Assembly (NCBI RefSeq): GCF_003609605.1
Contig: NZ_MCHY01000007.1
Span: 1 to 64,000 of the forward strand
DNA from: Ammoniphilus oxalaticus
GTDB lineage: Bacteria; Bacillota; Bacilli; Aneurinibacillales; RAOX-1
Reading direction: 5' to 3'
Length of the DNA: 64,000 nucleotides
The position numbers and the translations under genes are program-made. Each line of letters opens with the position of its first letter. Positions within the stretch are counted from its first letter, which is position 1. The notes under the pieces were generated by a model. That model was not told the DNA's origin. It saw only the letters and a program-made list of their open reading frames with translations, and did no database searches. This document shows positions 16,652 through 24,768 of the stretch, piece after piece.

Positions 16652-19117
16652 ATGAGTGAATTACCGCCGCTACAACCAGAACATGAGAAACTGAATAGTA
16701 AACGCGCAATTGAAATGACTTTAACAACATTAAAGTACTCCCTCTTGCTTTTGCTTACGGGACTAATGTTAGGCGCTGGGGCAGCAATCGGTTTTGTTGC
16801 CTCCCTTGTTAAGGAGCAGCCTGCGCTTTCTTATCGGGAAATTCAGGACAAGATTTTCTCGCAAGCCCAAACAAGTTTTGCTTACTTTAATGAAGGACAG
16901 CAAATTGGCCAGTTAAGGACGGAGGAAGATCGTAGATTGGTAAGTGTATTCGACGTTTCTCCCCGTCTTATTCAAGCGATTGTCGCTACAGAAGACCGCC
17001 TTTTCTATGAGCATTACGGGGTAAACATCAATGGCTTGTTCCGCGCGGGTTACGAATCAATAGGAGGTAGTTCCGTTCAAACAGGCGGAAGCTCACTGAC
17101 CCAACAACTCGTAAAGCAGACGATTTTGACCCCGGAAGTAAACTTAGAGCGAAAAGCAAGAGAGATTTTTTTGGCGCTTCGTTTGGAAAGAATGTTTTCA
17201 AAAGACCAAATAATTGAAGCTTATATGAATAAAATGTACTTTGGAAAGAACGCGAACGGATCTAATATTTACGGTGTACAAGCGGCGGCGAAAGGGATTT
17301 TTGGGGTCGATGTGAAGGACTTGAATCTGCCTCAATCCGCTTATATCGCCGGGATGCTGCAGGCCCCATCCCGCTTCGTGCCATTTAATCCTGATGGATT
17401 GCAAAGGGGCAAGGATCGCCAACGAATTGTATTGGATCGAATGTTGGAGGTGGGTTATATTACGCCAGCTGAATATCGGGAGGCATTGGCCTATGATATT
17501 AAAGCGCATTTGCGAGAGGCTGATGAAGTGCGCGCTTACAGTAAGTACCCGCATTTGATGATGACAATTGAGTATCAGGCGGCCAAAGTATTGCTCGACC
17601 AAGATATTCGGGATAATCCAGAGCTGAGCGAAAGAAAGATTTCCGAGGAAGAATATAGGGAACTGGTCGAATTCAAACGGAAAGAAGTGCTGAGTAAAGG
17701 GTACCATGTCTACACGACAATCGATAAACAAACATATGAAATGATGAACGCGATTGCGGACAACGATAACAATTTTGCTAGGCCGCGCTCGTATACGTTA
17801 CCAAATGGCAAAAGAGTGGAGAACGCGATTGAACAAGTTGGAGCGACTTTGCTAGATAATAAAACAGGAGCGGTGCTTGGATTTATTGGTGGTCGCGATT
17901 TTCAAAATTCGCAATACAATCACACCGCGATTCCGAGACAACCGGGTTCAACGATGAAGCCGATTGCCGCTTACGCGCCCGCATTTGAACTCGGGTTGTT
18001 GCAACCCGGCTTCGTGATCGATGATTCGCCATTGGCTTTAGACAATGGTCCTGGGAATCCGCCTTTTTATCCATCAAACTACGATAATCGTTTCCGTGGA
18101 CCGGTTACAACACGGATTGCTTTACAACATTCGTACAACATTCCCGCGATAAAGGCGTATTTAGAAGTGGGAACAGAGCGGGCGCTCGATTATGTGCAAA
18201 AGATGGGGATTACAACGATCGTTACTCCAAAAGAAAATCCACGTCGAAATGATTACCAATCCAAAACGTTGCCGATCGGCGGACTAACAGAAGGGGTAAC
18301 CGTTGAAGAATTGACTAACGCTTTTTCGGTATTTGCGAACGACGGCGTTTTGCAAAAGAGTTTTATGATTTCCAAAATTACAGATTCTACTGGCAGTCCG
18401 ATTTTTGAACATCGAGTCATGCCGCGGCGCGTGTACTCAGAACAAACAGCCTACTTGATGACTGATATGATGCGCAGTGTCGTGCAAAGTGGTACAGCGA
18501 CGTCGCTTAAATCATACATTGGCGGGCGTCCCGTTGCTGGGAAAACGGGGACGACGAATCGTGATGTTGACTCCTGGTTTGTTGGCTATACGCCTGATGT
18601 GTCGCTTGGGGTCTGGATTGGTTATGATGAACGTTATCCGCTACCTAATTCACGTCCACCTCGTTCGATCCAAATTTGGGGCAAGATTATGCGTGATCTT
18701 GGCAATCTTTATCCTGATCGCTATCCGCGTAACGCGAATTTTAGCGCTCCAAGCGGGATTGTGCGCAAAGAGATTTGCGCAAAATCGGGTAAATTAGCTT
18801 CAGAAGTGTGTAGACAGGAAGGGTCAGCGCTCACGGAGATCTTTAACGCCTCCTATGCGCCAACGGAAGTCGATCGCACCCCGCCCGTCATTCGAGAAGA
18901 TGTTAATGATGATGATGAGCGGCTAGAAGAAGAGCGCGAACGCGAGGAAGATCGTGAGCAAGAAGAAGGTCGCGAACAAACAGAAGAGCGCGAACGTGAG
19001 GCAGAAAAAGAAAAACGAGATAGAGAAAAGGAAGAACGAAAACAGCAAAAAGAAGAAGAGAAGCAGGAAAGAGAACGGGCTGAATCCAACCCGCCGATCG
19101 AGAGGGACGGTGAATAA
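16652..19117 (+). CDS. Class A penicillin-binding protein 1A (transglycosylase/transpeptidase)
   Basis: 821 residues. It polymerises and cross-links peptidoglycan at the outer face of the membrane. A membrane anchor lies at ~29-55 (YSLLLLLTGLMLGAGAAIGF). The GT51 domain has ATEDRLFYEHYGV and GGSSLTQQLVKQ. The transpeptidase has the active serine in PGSTMKP, HSYN and KTGTT motifs. The last ~70 residues are a highly charged Glu/Arg/Lys low-complexity tail, unusual but seen in Bacillales PBP1 proteins. The start at 16652 has GAGGGA eight bases upstream; an earlier ATG at 16637 overlaps that site and is rejected. No neighbour shares the operon clearly. Confidence 0.95.
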   Translation: MSELPPLQPEHEKLNSKRAIEMTLTTLKYSLLLLLTGLMLGAGAAIGFVASLVKEQPALSYREIQDKIFSQAQTSFAYFNEGQQIGQLRTEEDRRLVSVFDVSPRLIQAIVATEDRLFYEHYGVNINGLFRAGYESIGGSSVQTGGSSLTQQLVKQTILTPEVNLERKAREIFLALRLERMFSKDQIIEAYMNKMYFGKNANGSNIYGVQAAAKGIFGVDVKDLNLPQSAYIAGMLQAPSRFVPFNPDGLQRGKDRQRIVLDRMLEVGYITPAEYREALAYDIKAHLREADEVRAYSKYPHLMMTIEYQAAKVLLDQDIRDNPELSERKISEEEYRELVEFKRKEVLSKGYHVYTTIDKQTYEMMNAIADNDNNFARPRSYTLPNGKRVENAIEQVGATLLDNKTGAVLGFIGGRDFQNSQYNHTAIPRQPGSTMKPIAAYAPAFELGLLQPGFVIDDSPLALDNGPGNPPFYPSNYDNRFRGPVTTRIALQHSYNIPAIKAYLEVGTERALDYVQKMGITTIVTPKENPRRNDYQSKTLPIGGLTEGVTVEELTNAFSVFANDGVLQKSFMISKITDSTGSPIFEHRVMPRRVYSEQTAYLMTDMMRSVVQSGTATSLKSYIGGRPVAGKTGTTNRDVDSWFVGYTPDVSLGVWIGYDERYPLPNSRPPRSIQIWGKIMRDLGNLYPDRYPRNANFSAPSGIVRKEICAKSGKLASEVCRQEGSALTEIFNASYAPTEVDRTPPVIREDVNDDDERLEEEREREEDREQEEGREQTEEREREAEKEKRDREKEERKQQKEEEKQERERAESNPPIERDGE

Positions 19118-19259
19118 CAACGAACAAAGAAAAAAGGCATCAGTTAAATGAAGAGCAACTTGAATTGATCGCGGCTTTATTAGAGGACAAAGCAGCAAGG
19201 ATAAACAGGAATCCAAATTTTGGATTGAGATTGATCCGGAAAAGTCTCACGGGCAGCAT

Positions 19260-20330
19260 TTGTCCAAATTGACGAAAGACGAATTAAATGTGATTCGAAA
19301 AGAACTAAATATAAAAGGCATAAGCCAACTTCCTAAACAACAACTGATTGAGGAACTTGTTCGTCAAGCGCCAGACCATTTTCAAACAACAATTCAGTTA
19401 TTTGACCAGCCTCGATATGCATTGCTTCAACGCCTAGCAAGAGAGGGGTATACATCCGATTTTGATTATGAATTTGAACAAATTGTTTATCTAAGAAAAT
19501 TTGGCTTGGTGTTTACTGGACGATATCAGGGACAAAATGTGTTTGTTATGCCTAATGAAATAAGGGAGGCTTTTAATCGGATAGACGAGCCTCCGTTACA
19601 GGCTACCGTGAAGAAAAATACGGAACTCACTCGCTTGACGCATGGTCTACTTTTTTACTATGGGATATTGTCGATGGAGGAATTGATGAATCTGGCGCAA
19701 CAATATGTAGCTGAAAAAATCGATATAGAACACTATATTGAGTTGCTTCACGATCTTTCCCTCTTTTATGAAGAATATGATATCGGAAACCGATTTCAGG
19801 TAATGCACTATCGCGTGATGGACCCCATGTGGATTCAAGACGAACTGGATTTAAGAGAAACGCTCGATTTTTACCCTTTTACAAAAGAACAACTGTTGCG
19901 GGCGGGCGAACTCGATTATAAGGACCGCACACCTCAATACCGAAAATTTAAAGACTTTTTAATGAAAAAGTGTAGGCTCCCTGTGGTAGAAGCAGAAATG
20001 TTGATTGATGATCTCTATGATGGCATTCAAAATGGGGATGATTGGATGAACCAAGTCGGTTATCTTCAAAATGAATTAGGACTGGATCGTATGGAGCAAA
20101 TTCAAGAAGTGGGAGATCTGTTAGTTGCCTATAGTAATCATACAAGGCAGTGGGTACTCAAGGGATATAGCCCGGCAGAACTAGCGCGCAAAGAACAAAA
20201 GTCATTGCGTACTACGTCCCGAAATTCAGAAGGAACCGTGATCGATTTTACCACGAAGAAAAAAGTAGGTAGAAATGATCCTTGTGCTTGCGGTAGCGCC
20301 GAGAAATTTAAAAGATGTTGCGGTAAATAA
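19260..20330 (+). CDS. SEC-C motif protein of unknown function
   Basis: 356 residues. The C-terminus VGRNDPCACGSAEKFKRCCGK is a SEC-C zinc-binding motif like that at the end of SecA. The rest is mainly helical and begins SKLTKDELNVIRKELNIKG, a SAP-like helix pair. No function is known. The N-terminus is uncertain: the TTG at 19260 has no ribosome binding site, and the frame continues upstream with sensible residues (ESKFWIEIDPEKSHGQHL) before breaking, while an adjacent frame from 19112 reads NEEQLELIAALLEDKAA. A one-base frameshift may separate a true N-terminus. Confidence 0.75.
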   Translation: MSKLTKDELNVIRKELNIKGISQLPKQQLIEELVRQAPDHFQTTIQLFDQPRYALLQRLAREGYTSDFDYEFEQIVYLRKFGLVFTGRYQGQNVFVMPNEIREAFNRIDEPPLQATVKKNTELTRLTHGLLFYYGILSMEELMNLAQQYVAEKIDIEHYIELLHDLSLFYEEYDIGNRFQVMHYRVMDPMWIQDELDLRETLDFYPFTKEQLLRAGELDYKDRTPQYRKFKDFLMKKCRLPVVEAEMLIDDLYDGIQNGDDWMNQVGYLQNELGLDRMEQIQEVGDLLVAYSNHTRQWVLKGYSPAELARKEQKSLRTTSRNSEGTVIDFTTKKKVGRNDPCACGSAEKFKRCCGK

Positions 20331-20340
20331 CGATGAACGA

Positions 20341-20382
20341 AAACCCTAAGCTTTGAAATCAGGCAAAGCTTAGGGTTTTTTT
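20341..20382 (+). terminator. Intrinsic terminator after the SEC-C gene
   Basis: AAACCCTAAGCTTTG pairs with CAAAGCTTAGGGTTT in a 15-bp stem, followed by a run of T. Confidence 0.92.
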
Positions 20383-20513
20383 GTTGTTCTATTTTTAAAA
20401 GGGGCCTATAAACCCAAAGACAAACGGGCAATGAATGAATCGGACGGGAGTCACACAGGTAGGTGTTTGCGCGTATATTGTGCTAAGTCAATGTAAGGCG
20501 GGAGGAATGGAAG

Positions 20514-20639
20514 ATGAAAGATGCGTGTGTTCATTGCGGGGAGGATTTATCGGTGATCGAGAAAAGTCGCAGCGAATGTTTTGAATGTCGGGATAAAATA
20601 TCGCTAACCGCTTCGGAAGAGGATCGAGGCGCATCTTGA
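20514..20639 (+). CDS. 41-residue zinc-ribbon-like small protein
   Basis: Found by hand. ATG at 20514 has GGGAGG eight bases upstream. The 41-residue product contains two CxxC pairs (CVHC near the start and CFEC at ~24), a treble-clef or zinc-ribbon arrangement. It ends shortly before a terminator hairpin. No family is recognised. Spacing, ribosome binding site and paired cysteines make it likely real. Confidence 0.65.
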   Translation: MKDACVHCGEDLSVIEKSRSECFECRDKISLTASEEDRGAS

Positions 20640-20657
20640 GCGAAGGAAAAACAAAAA

Positions 20658-20700
20658 AGGTTGTCAGAAGCTAAAATTCTGAACAACCTCCATTTTTGTT
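20658..20700. terminator. Bidirectional terminator between convergent genes
   Basis: AGGTTGT-CAGAA pairs with TTCTG-AACAACCT (20658-20689). T-rich sequence follows on the plus strand and an A-run precedes it, giving T on the minus strand. It can serve both the small zinc-ribbon gene and the convergent cupin gene. Confidence 0.8.
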
Positions 20701-20713
20701 TTACTGTAAAAAA

Positions 20714-21055
20714 CTACTGATCCTTCGCGTAGCGCTCATCTGGGACTTTGCTTAAGACAGCAAACAGACTTGCAGGTTCGTCACCTGTATTTGTAAAGGC
20801 AAAAGCTTCATGCCCCTCCGTAAAAACGACATCATCTTTCTTAAGTGTATGCTCGACTTCATCCACTGTCAGCGTGCCCGCTCCTTGTAAAACGGTTACA
20901 TAAAGATCGGAACCCGGATGTGTATGCGTCGGCACCCCTTGTCCCGGCATAAAGTTAAGCACAAAAGCCGTGCTGTCGTCTGTTTTATGGATAACCCGCT
21001 TCGTAAAACGCTCCTCATTAAAATCTTGGAAAGAAGTCAGATTTTCTTTTTTCAT
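20714..21055 (-). CDS. Cupin-domain protein
   Basis: 113 residues forming a single small cupin barrel: PTHTHPGSDLYVTVLQGAGTL is cupin motif 1 with metal-ligand histidines, and EGHEAFAFTNTGDEP is motif 2. The start is the ATG preceded by AAGGGAGG. Such stand-alone cupins may bind a metal and a small ligand or act as simple enzymes; the substrate cannot be told. It is divergent from cas3. Confidence 0.88.
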   Translation of the reverse strand: MKKENLTSFQDFNEERFTKRVIHKTDDSTAFVLNFMPGQGVPTHTHPGSDLYVTVLQGAGTLTVDEVEHTLKKDDVVFTEGHEAFAFTNTGDEPASLFAVLSKVPDERYAKDQ

Positions 21056-21217
21056 GGTAAAACCTCCCTTAAAGTTGTTCGATATTAGCATGTTTCTAAC
21101 GCCTGCAATCTATCCCTATCATATATGGAATAATGACCGAAGACAGTGGGATTTATCACAAAATTTAACAAAGGTAGTGAAGTAGGGCTTTAAGATACGC
21201 AAAACTGTTGTTAAGGT

Positions 21218-21273
21218 ACGTAATGGAAACTTTCCTATTCAACTAGTGAATGAGATTCCATTACGTGTATAAT
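21218..21273 (+). promoter_or_regulatory. Inverted repeat overlapping a probable cas3 promoter
   Basis: ACGTAATGGAA (21218-21228) is repeated exactly in inverted form as TTCCATTACGT (21256-21266). A smaller dyad ATTCA...TGAAT lies between the arms. A perfect TATAAT follows at 21268-21273, so the dyad covers the -35 region. No good -35 hexamer is seen, which fits an activator- or repressor-controlled promoter. It may be an operator for cas3. Confidence 0.6.
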
Positions 21274-21312
21274 TGGAAAGTGATGGATTGTAATTTGGTT
21301 AAGCAAGACGTG

Positions 21313-21352
21313 AGGTTGATGAGTGAACGTAATTTTCCATGGACATCAATCT
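21313..21352 (+). promoter_or_regulatory. Hairpin A upstream of cas3, paralogous to one after cas2
   Basis: AGGTTGAT (21313-21320) pairs with ATCAATCT (21345-21352), with one G-U pair. The loop AGTGAAC-G-TAA-TTTTCC-ATGGA closely matches the loop of the hairpin at 29545-29589, while the stems differ by compensating changes. It ends 30 bases before the cas3 ATG and would be in its 5' untranslated region. Confidence 0.65.
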
Positions 21353-21382
21353 AGACAGTAAAAAACAAAGGGGAAAGGTACC

Positions 21383-23809
21383 ATGAGTTTTATCGCGCAT
21401 ATTCGAGCAAGTGACGGTCAGAAGCAGACAGTAGAAGAACATCTATTGGAAGTAAAGCGTTTGGCGGAAATCTCTGGAGAAAAATTTGGAGCCAAACACC
21501 TAGCAGGTTTGGCGGGATTGTTGCATGATTTTGGGAAATGCACGCATCAATTTAAGGAATATATTTTAGAGGCGTTTAACAATCCTGAGGCGCCGCCCAA
21601 GCGAGGTAGTGTAGACCATTCAACCGCTGGTGGTAAACTGTTGTACGAGCTTTATCATAATCGAACGGACAACCCTTACTTGATTATCCTTGCTGAAATC
21701 GTGGGGAACGTGATTATTTCTCATCACTCCTATTTGCAAGATTTTTTGGCGCCTACTTTAGAGTCACCTTATTTAAGGCGTGTTCGCGATAAGGAGTTGG
21801 ATGATTTTCATCGCGCTCAGCAATACTTTTTTGAGTATGTAATGAATCGAAATGATTTTGATGTCTATGTCTCTGAAGCGGCAATGGAATTAGAGAATTT
21901 TTTGCAAGAAACGCCGCCTGAAAATCATGCTGAGCAACTTATGTTTTTAACGAAGTTTATCTTTAGCGCATTGATAGATGCGGATCGAACGGATGCTCGA
22001 TTGTTTGAGGAGAATACACTGTATAATTCAAAAAACAATGGTTTATTGTTCAAAACCTATTATGAAAGATTAATGGGTAAGCTAAATTCCTTTAAAAATG
22101 AATCTCTCGCGAGTCATCCCATTAATATCCTTCGCTCCGAGATGTCAGAACAGTGTGAACGATTTGCAATAAAACCATCAGGAATCTACACGTTATCGAT
22201 CCCGACAGGTGGAGGTAAAACGCTTGCTAGTTTAAGGTATGCTCTTAAACATTCACTAGAATATAGTAAGGACAGAATTGTGTTTGTTGTTCCTTTTACG
22301 ACAATCATTGAACAAAATGCCGCGGAAGCTCGTAAAGTGTTACAAGATGAAATGAATATTTTGGAGCATCACTCAAACGTGATTGACGATGGAGTTGATG
22401 ACGAAGCACAAGATGGCATCGTTAACATGCGACAAAAGTGGAAATTAGCGAAGGACACTTGGGACGCCCCGATTATCTTTACGACGATGGTCCAATTTTT
22501 AAACGCATTTTACGCTAAAGGAAGTCGCAATATTCGCCGCCTACATAATCTTAGCAATTCAGTGATTATTTTTGATGAAGTTCAAAAAGTTCCTGTCAAA
22601 TGCGTATCTTTGTTTAATCAGGCTTTAAATTATTTAAAATATTCCACAGATTCGAGCATTGTTCTTTGCACGGCGACCCAACCGGCTTTGGATTTTGTCG
22701 AGCATAAGCTGAAAATCGGATCCGACGCAGAAATGATCGATCAACTAAACGAAGTGATTGAGGCTTTTAAAAGGGTTGAAATCATTGATAAAGCAACGAA
22801 TGGACCGATCAACAATGAGCAACTTGTCGATTTTATCGGGCAATTAATGGGAGGAATACAAAGTATTCTCGTCATTTTAAATACCAAATCGGTAGTAAAG
22901 GATTTATACCAGAAGCTAATTGCGCAAGGAACGGACTATGAAATATTCCATCTAAGTACTTCGATGTGCGCCGCGCATCGAAATGACATTTTTAAAAAAA
23001 TAAGAGATTGTCTTGGCAACAATCAAAAAATCATATGCATCAGTACGCAACTTATAGAGGCTGGGGTAGATGTCAGCTTTGATAGTGTTATTCGTTCCCT
23101 TGCTGGATTGGATTCAATTGCCCAGGCCGCTGGTCGATGCAATAGGCATGGAGAAAAAGAGATCGGAACCGTCTATGTGATTGACCATGAACAAGAAAGA
23201 CTGGATCGGTTAGAAGAGATAAAAAAGGGGAAGGAAGTTGCCAAAAAAATCCTTGTTGATCTTAAGCGTCATCCTAGCGTATATGGGGGTCACCTGTTAT
23301 CTAGGGAGGCAATGGAAAGATATTTTCAGGAATATTACACGGATATGGAAACAAATTTAAATTACTTTATCCCTAAGCTAGAAAAGGAAATGATTGAGTT
23401 GCTCACCTCTCATCGGCGCGGGAACAGCAGCCTCGCTAAGGCTTATCAAAGTAAACATGGTAGCCTTCCGCCATTGTATTTAATCAATAGTTACTACTCA
23501 GCAGCGGAACATTTTGAAGTCATTGATGATATGACTACAGCTGTGTTAGTTCCCTACAAAGAAGGTGAGGAGCTTATTGCTGCGTTAAATAGTTATGCCG
23601 GCTCATTTGAAGATGTAACAAAGTTCTTAAGAAAAGCCCAGCAGTATTCAATCAATTTATATAAACATGAGTTTGAATACTTAGCTCAAGATGGTGGGCT
23701 TGTTTCTTTTTTGGATGGCCAAATCTTCGCTTTGACAGAAGGGGCGTATCATGGGGAATTTGGGTTCAATCTCGAAAACGACAGTGAATTTGGCTTTCAA
23801 TATTTTTAG
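21383..23809 (+). CDS. cas3: CRISPR-associated nuclease/helicase Cas3 (type I-C)
   Basis: 808 residues. Cas3 is recruited to target DNA by the I-C Cascade, nicks it and degrades it while unwinding. The N-terminal HD nuclease has H48-D49 in LLHDFGK and HH in ISHHSYLQD. The helicase part has PTGGGKTLAS (Walker A lysine K279), IIFDEVQKVP in place of DEAH, CTATQPAL, STQLIEAGVDVSF and QAAGRCNRHGE. Start ATG with AAAGGGGAAAGG upstream. It has its own promoter region and is followed by a terminator, so it may be expressed separately from the other cas genes. Confidence 0.97.
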   Translation: MSFIAHIRASDGQKQTVEEHLLEVKRLAEISGEKFGAKHLAGLAGLLHDFGKCTHQFKEYILEAFNNPEAPPKRGSVDHSTAGGKLLYELYHNRTDNPYLIILAEIVGNVIISHHSYLQDFLAPTLESPYLRRVRDKELDDFHRAQQYFFEYVMNRNDFDVYVSEAAMELENFLQETPPENHAEQLMFLTKFIFSALIDADRTDARLFEENTLYNSKNNGLLFKTYYERLMGKLNSFKNESLASHPINILRSEMSEQCERFAIKPSGIYTLSIPTGGGKTLASLRYALKHSLEYSKDRIVFVVPFTTIIEQNAAEARKVLQDEMNILEHHSNVIDDGVDDEAQDGIVNMRQKWKLAKDTWDAPIIFTTMVQFLNAFYAKGSRNIRRLHNLSNSVIIFDEVQKVPVKCVSLFNQALNYLKYSTDSSIVLCTATQPALDFVEHKLKIGSDAEMIDQLNEVIEAFKRVEIIDKATNGPINNEQLVDFIGQLMGGIQSILVILNTKSVVKDLYQKLIAQGTDYEIFHLSTSMCAAHRNDIFKKIRDCLGNNQKIICISTQLIEAGVDVSFDSVIRSLAGLDSIAQAAGRCNRHGEKEIGTVYVIDHEQERLDRLEEIKKGKEVAKKILVDLKRHPSVYGGHLLSREAMERYFQEYYTDMETNLNYFIPKLEKEMIELLTSHRRGNSSLAKAYQSKHGSLPPLYLINSYYSAAEHFEVIDDMTTAVLVPYKEGEELIAALNSYAGSFEDVTKFLRKAQQYSINLYKHEFEYLAQDGGLVSFLDGQIFALTEGAYHGEFGFNLENDSEFGFQYF

Positions 23810-23819
23810 AAAGGCAAAA

Positions 23820-23851
23820 AACCAGGGATTCTTTTCATCCTTGGTTTTTTT
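23820..23851 (+). terminator. Intrinsic terminator after cas3
   Basis: AACCAGGGAT pairs with ATCCTTGGTT and is followed by seven T. It separates cas3 from the cas5c-cas2 operon. Confidence 0.9.
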
Positions 23852-24039
23852 AATTCTTTTTAAAAAATCATATACTATATTTTTCAACCCGCACTTTTAT
23901 AAGCGACATGTCATTATAGCATATAGTGTAGGATTATGGTGTAATTCATATATTATATTATTTATATTGCCAAAGAACCAGGAGTAATGTACCATTTAAT
24001 CTAGAGATGTAATAATATTCAAAAAAAGGAGGTGTTCTC
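23852..24039 (+). promoter_or_regulatory. AT-rich promoter region of the cas5c-cas2 operon
   Basis: About 190 bases of very AT-rich DNA between the cas3 terminator and cas5c. Several TATA-like hexamers are present (for example within 23920-23960) but I cannot single out one promoter. It ends in a strong AAAGGAGGTG ribosome binding site for cas5c. Confidence 0.45.
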
Positions 24040-24768
24040 ATGAGGAATTCGATTCAATTTGAAGTATATGGGAGTTACGCTTTATTTACAGATCCATTAA
24101 CAAAGCTTGGTGGGGAAAAGATGTCCTACCAAATACCTACATACGAGGCTTTGAAAGGAATTACAGAATCGATTTACTGGAAGCCAACGCTTTTAATTAT
24201 CGTTGATAAAGTTCGCGTGATGAACCCGATTCGTATGGAGTCAAAAGGTATGCGTCCAATTGAGTATGGTGGTCGGGGCGGAAACACGTTGGCTCATTAC
24301 ACGTATTTAAGAGATGTTAAATATCAAGTTCAGGCCCATTTTATTTTTAATCCGCATCGTCCAGATCTCGCTTTTGATCGTAATGAGCATAAGCACCATA
24401 ATATTATGAAACGTTCGTTAAAGGTCGGCGGTCGCAGAGATATTTTCCTAGGGGCTAGAGAGTGTCAGGCTTATGTCGAACCTTGCTTGTTCGGCTCAGG
24501 TGAGGGGTATTATGATGATTACGATGGTGAAATCCATTTTGGAACGATGATGCACGGCATTAATTATCCAGACGAAACGGGCAGAAATGAAATGGAAGCC
24601 CGTCTATGGCAGCCAAGCATGAAGAATGGTGTAATCGAGTTTGTTCGACCTGATCAATGTGCTCACGTTCGCAAAATTACCGACATGGAGCCGAGACATT
24701 TTGATGAGACGAATATGACCTCTGCAGAACAATTATGGCGGGAGCTTGAAGAGGAGTGGGATCGATGA
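24040..24768 (+). CDS. cas5: Cas5c, crRNA-processing Cascade subunit (type I-C)
   Basis: 242 residues. In I-C systems Cas5c replaces Cas6: it cuts the precursor crRNA within each repeat and stays on the 5' handle. The catalytic triad described for Bacillus halodurans Cas5c has counterparts here as Y46 (ESIYWKP) and K118-H119 (NEHKHHN), so processing activity is expected. [19 protein letters not shown] at the N-terminus is the family signature. The gene overlaps cas8c by ATGA. Confidence 0.96.
   Translation: MRNSIQFEVYGSYALFTDPLTKLGGEKMSYQIPTYEALKGITESIYWKPTLLIIVDKVRVMNPIRMESKGMRPIEYGGRGGNTLAHYTYLRDVKYQVQAHFIFNPHRPDLAFDRNEHKHHNIMKRSLKVGGRRDIFLGARECQAYVEPCLFGSGEGYYDDYDGEIHFGTMMHGINYPDETGRNEMEARLWQPSMKNGVIEFVRPDQCAHVRKITDMEPRHFDETNMTSAEQLWRELEEEWDR

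Noticed and set aside
18853-19216. Serine/arginine-rich and phenylalanine-rich minus-strand frames
   Set aside because: They are shadows of the Glu/Arg/Lys-rich tail of the penicillin-binding protein.
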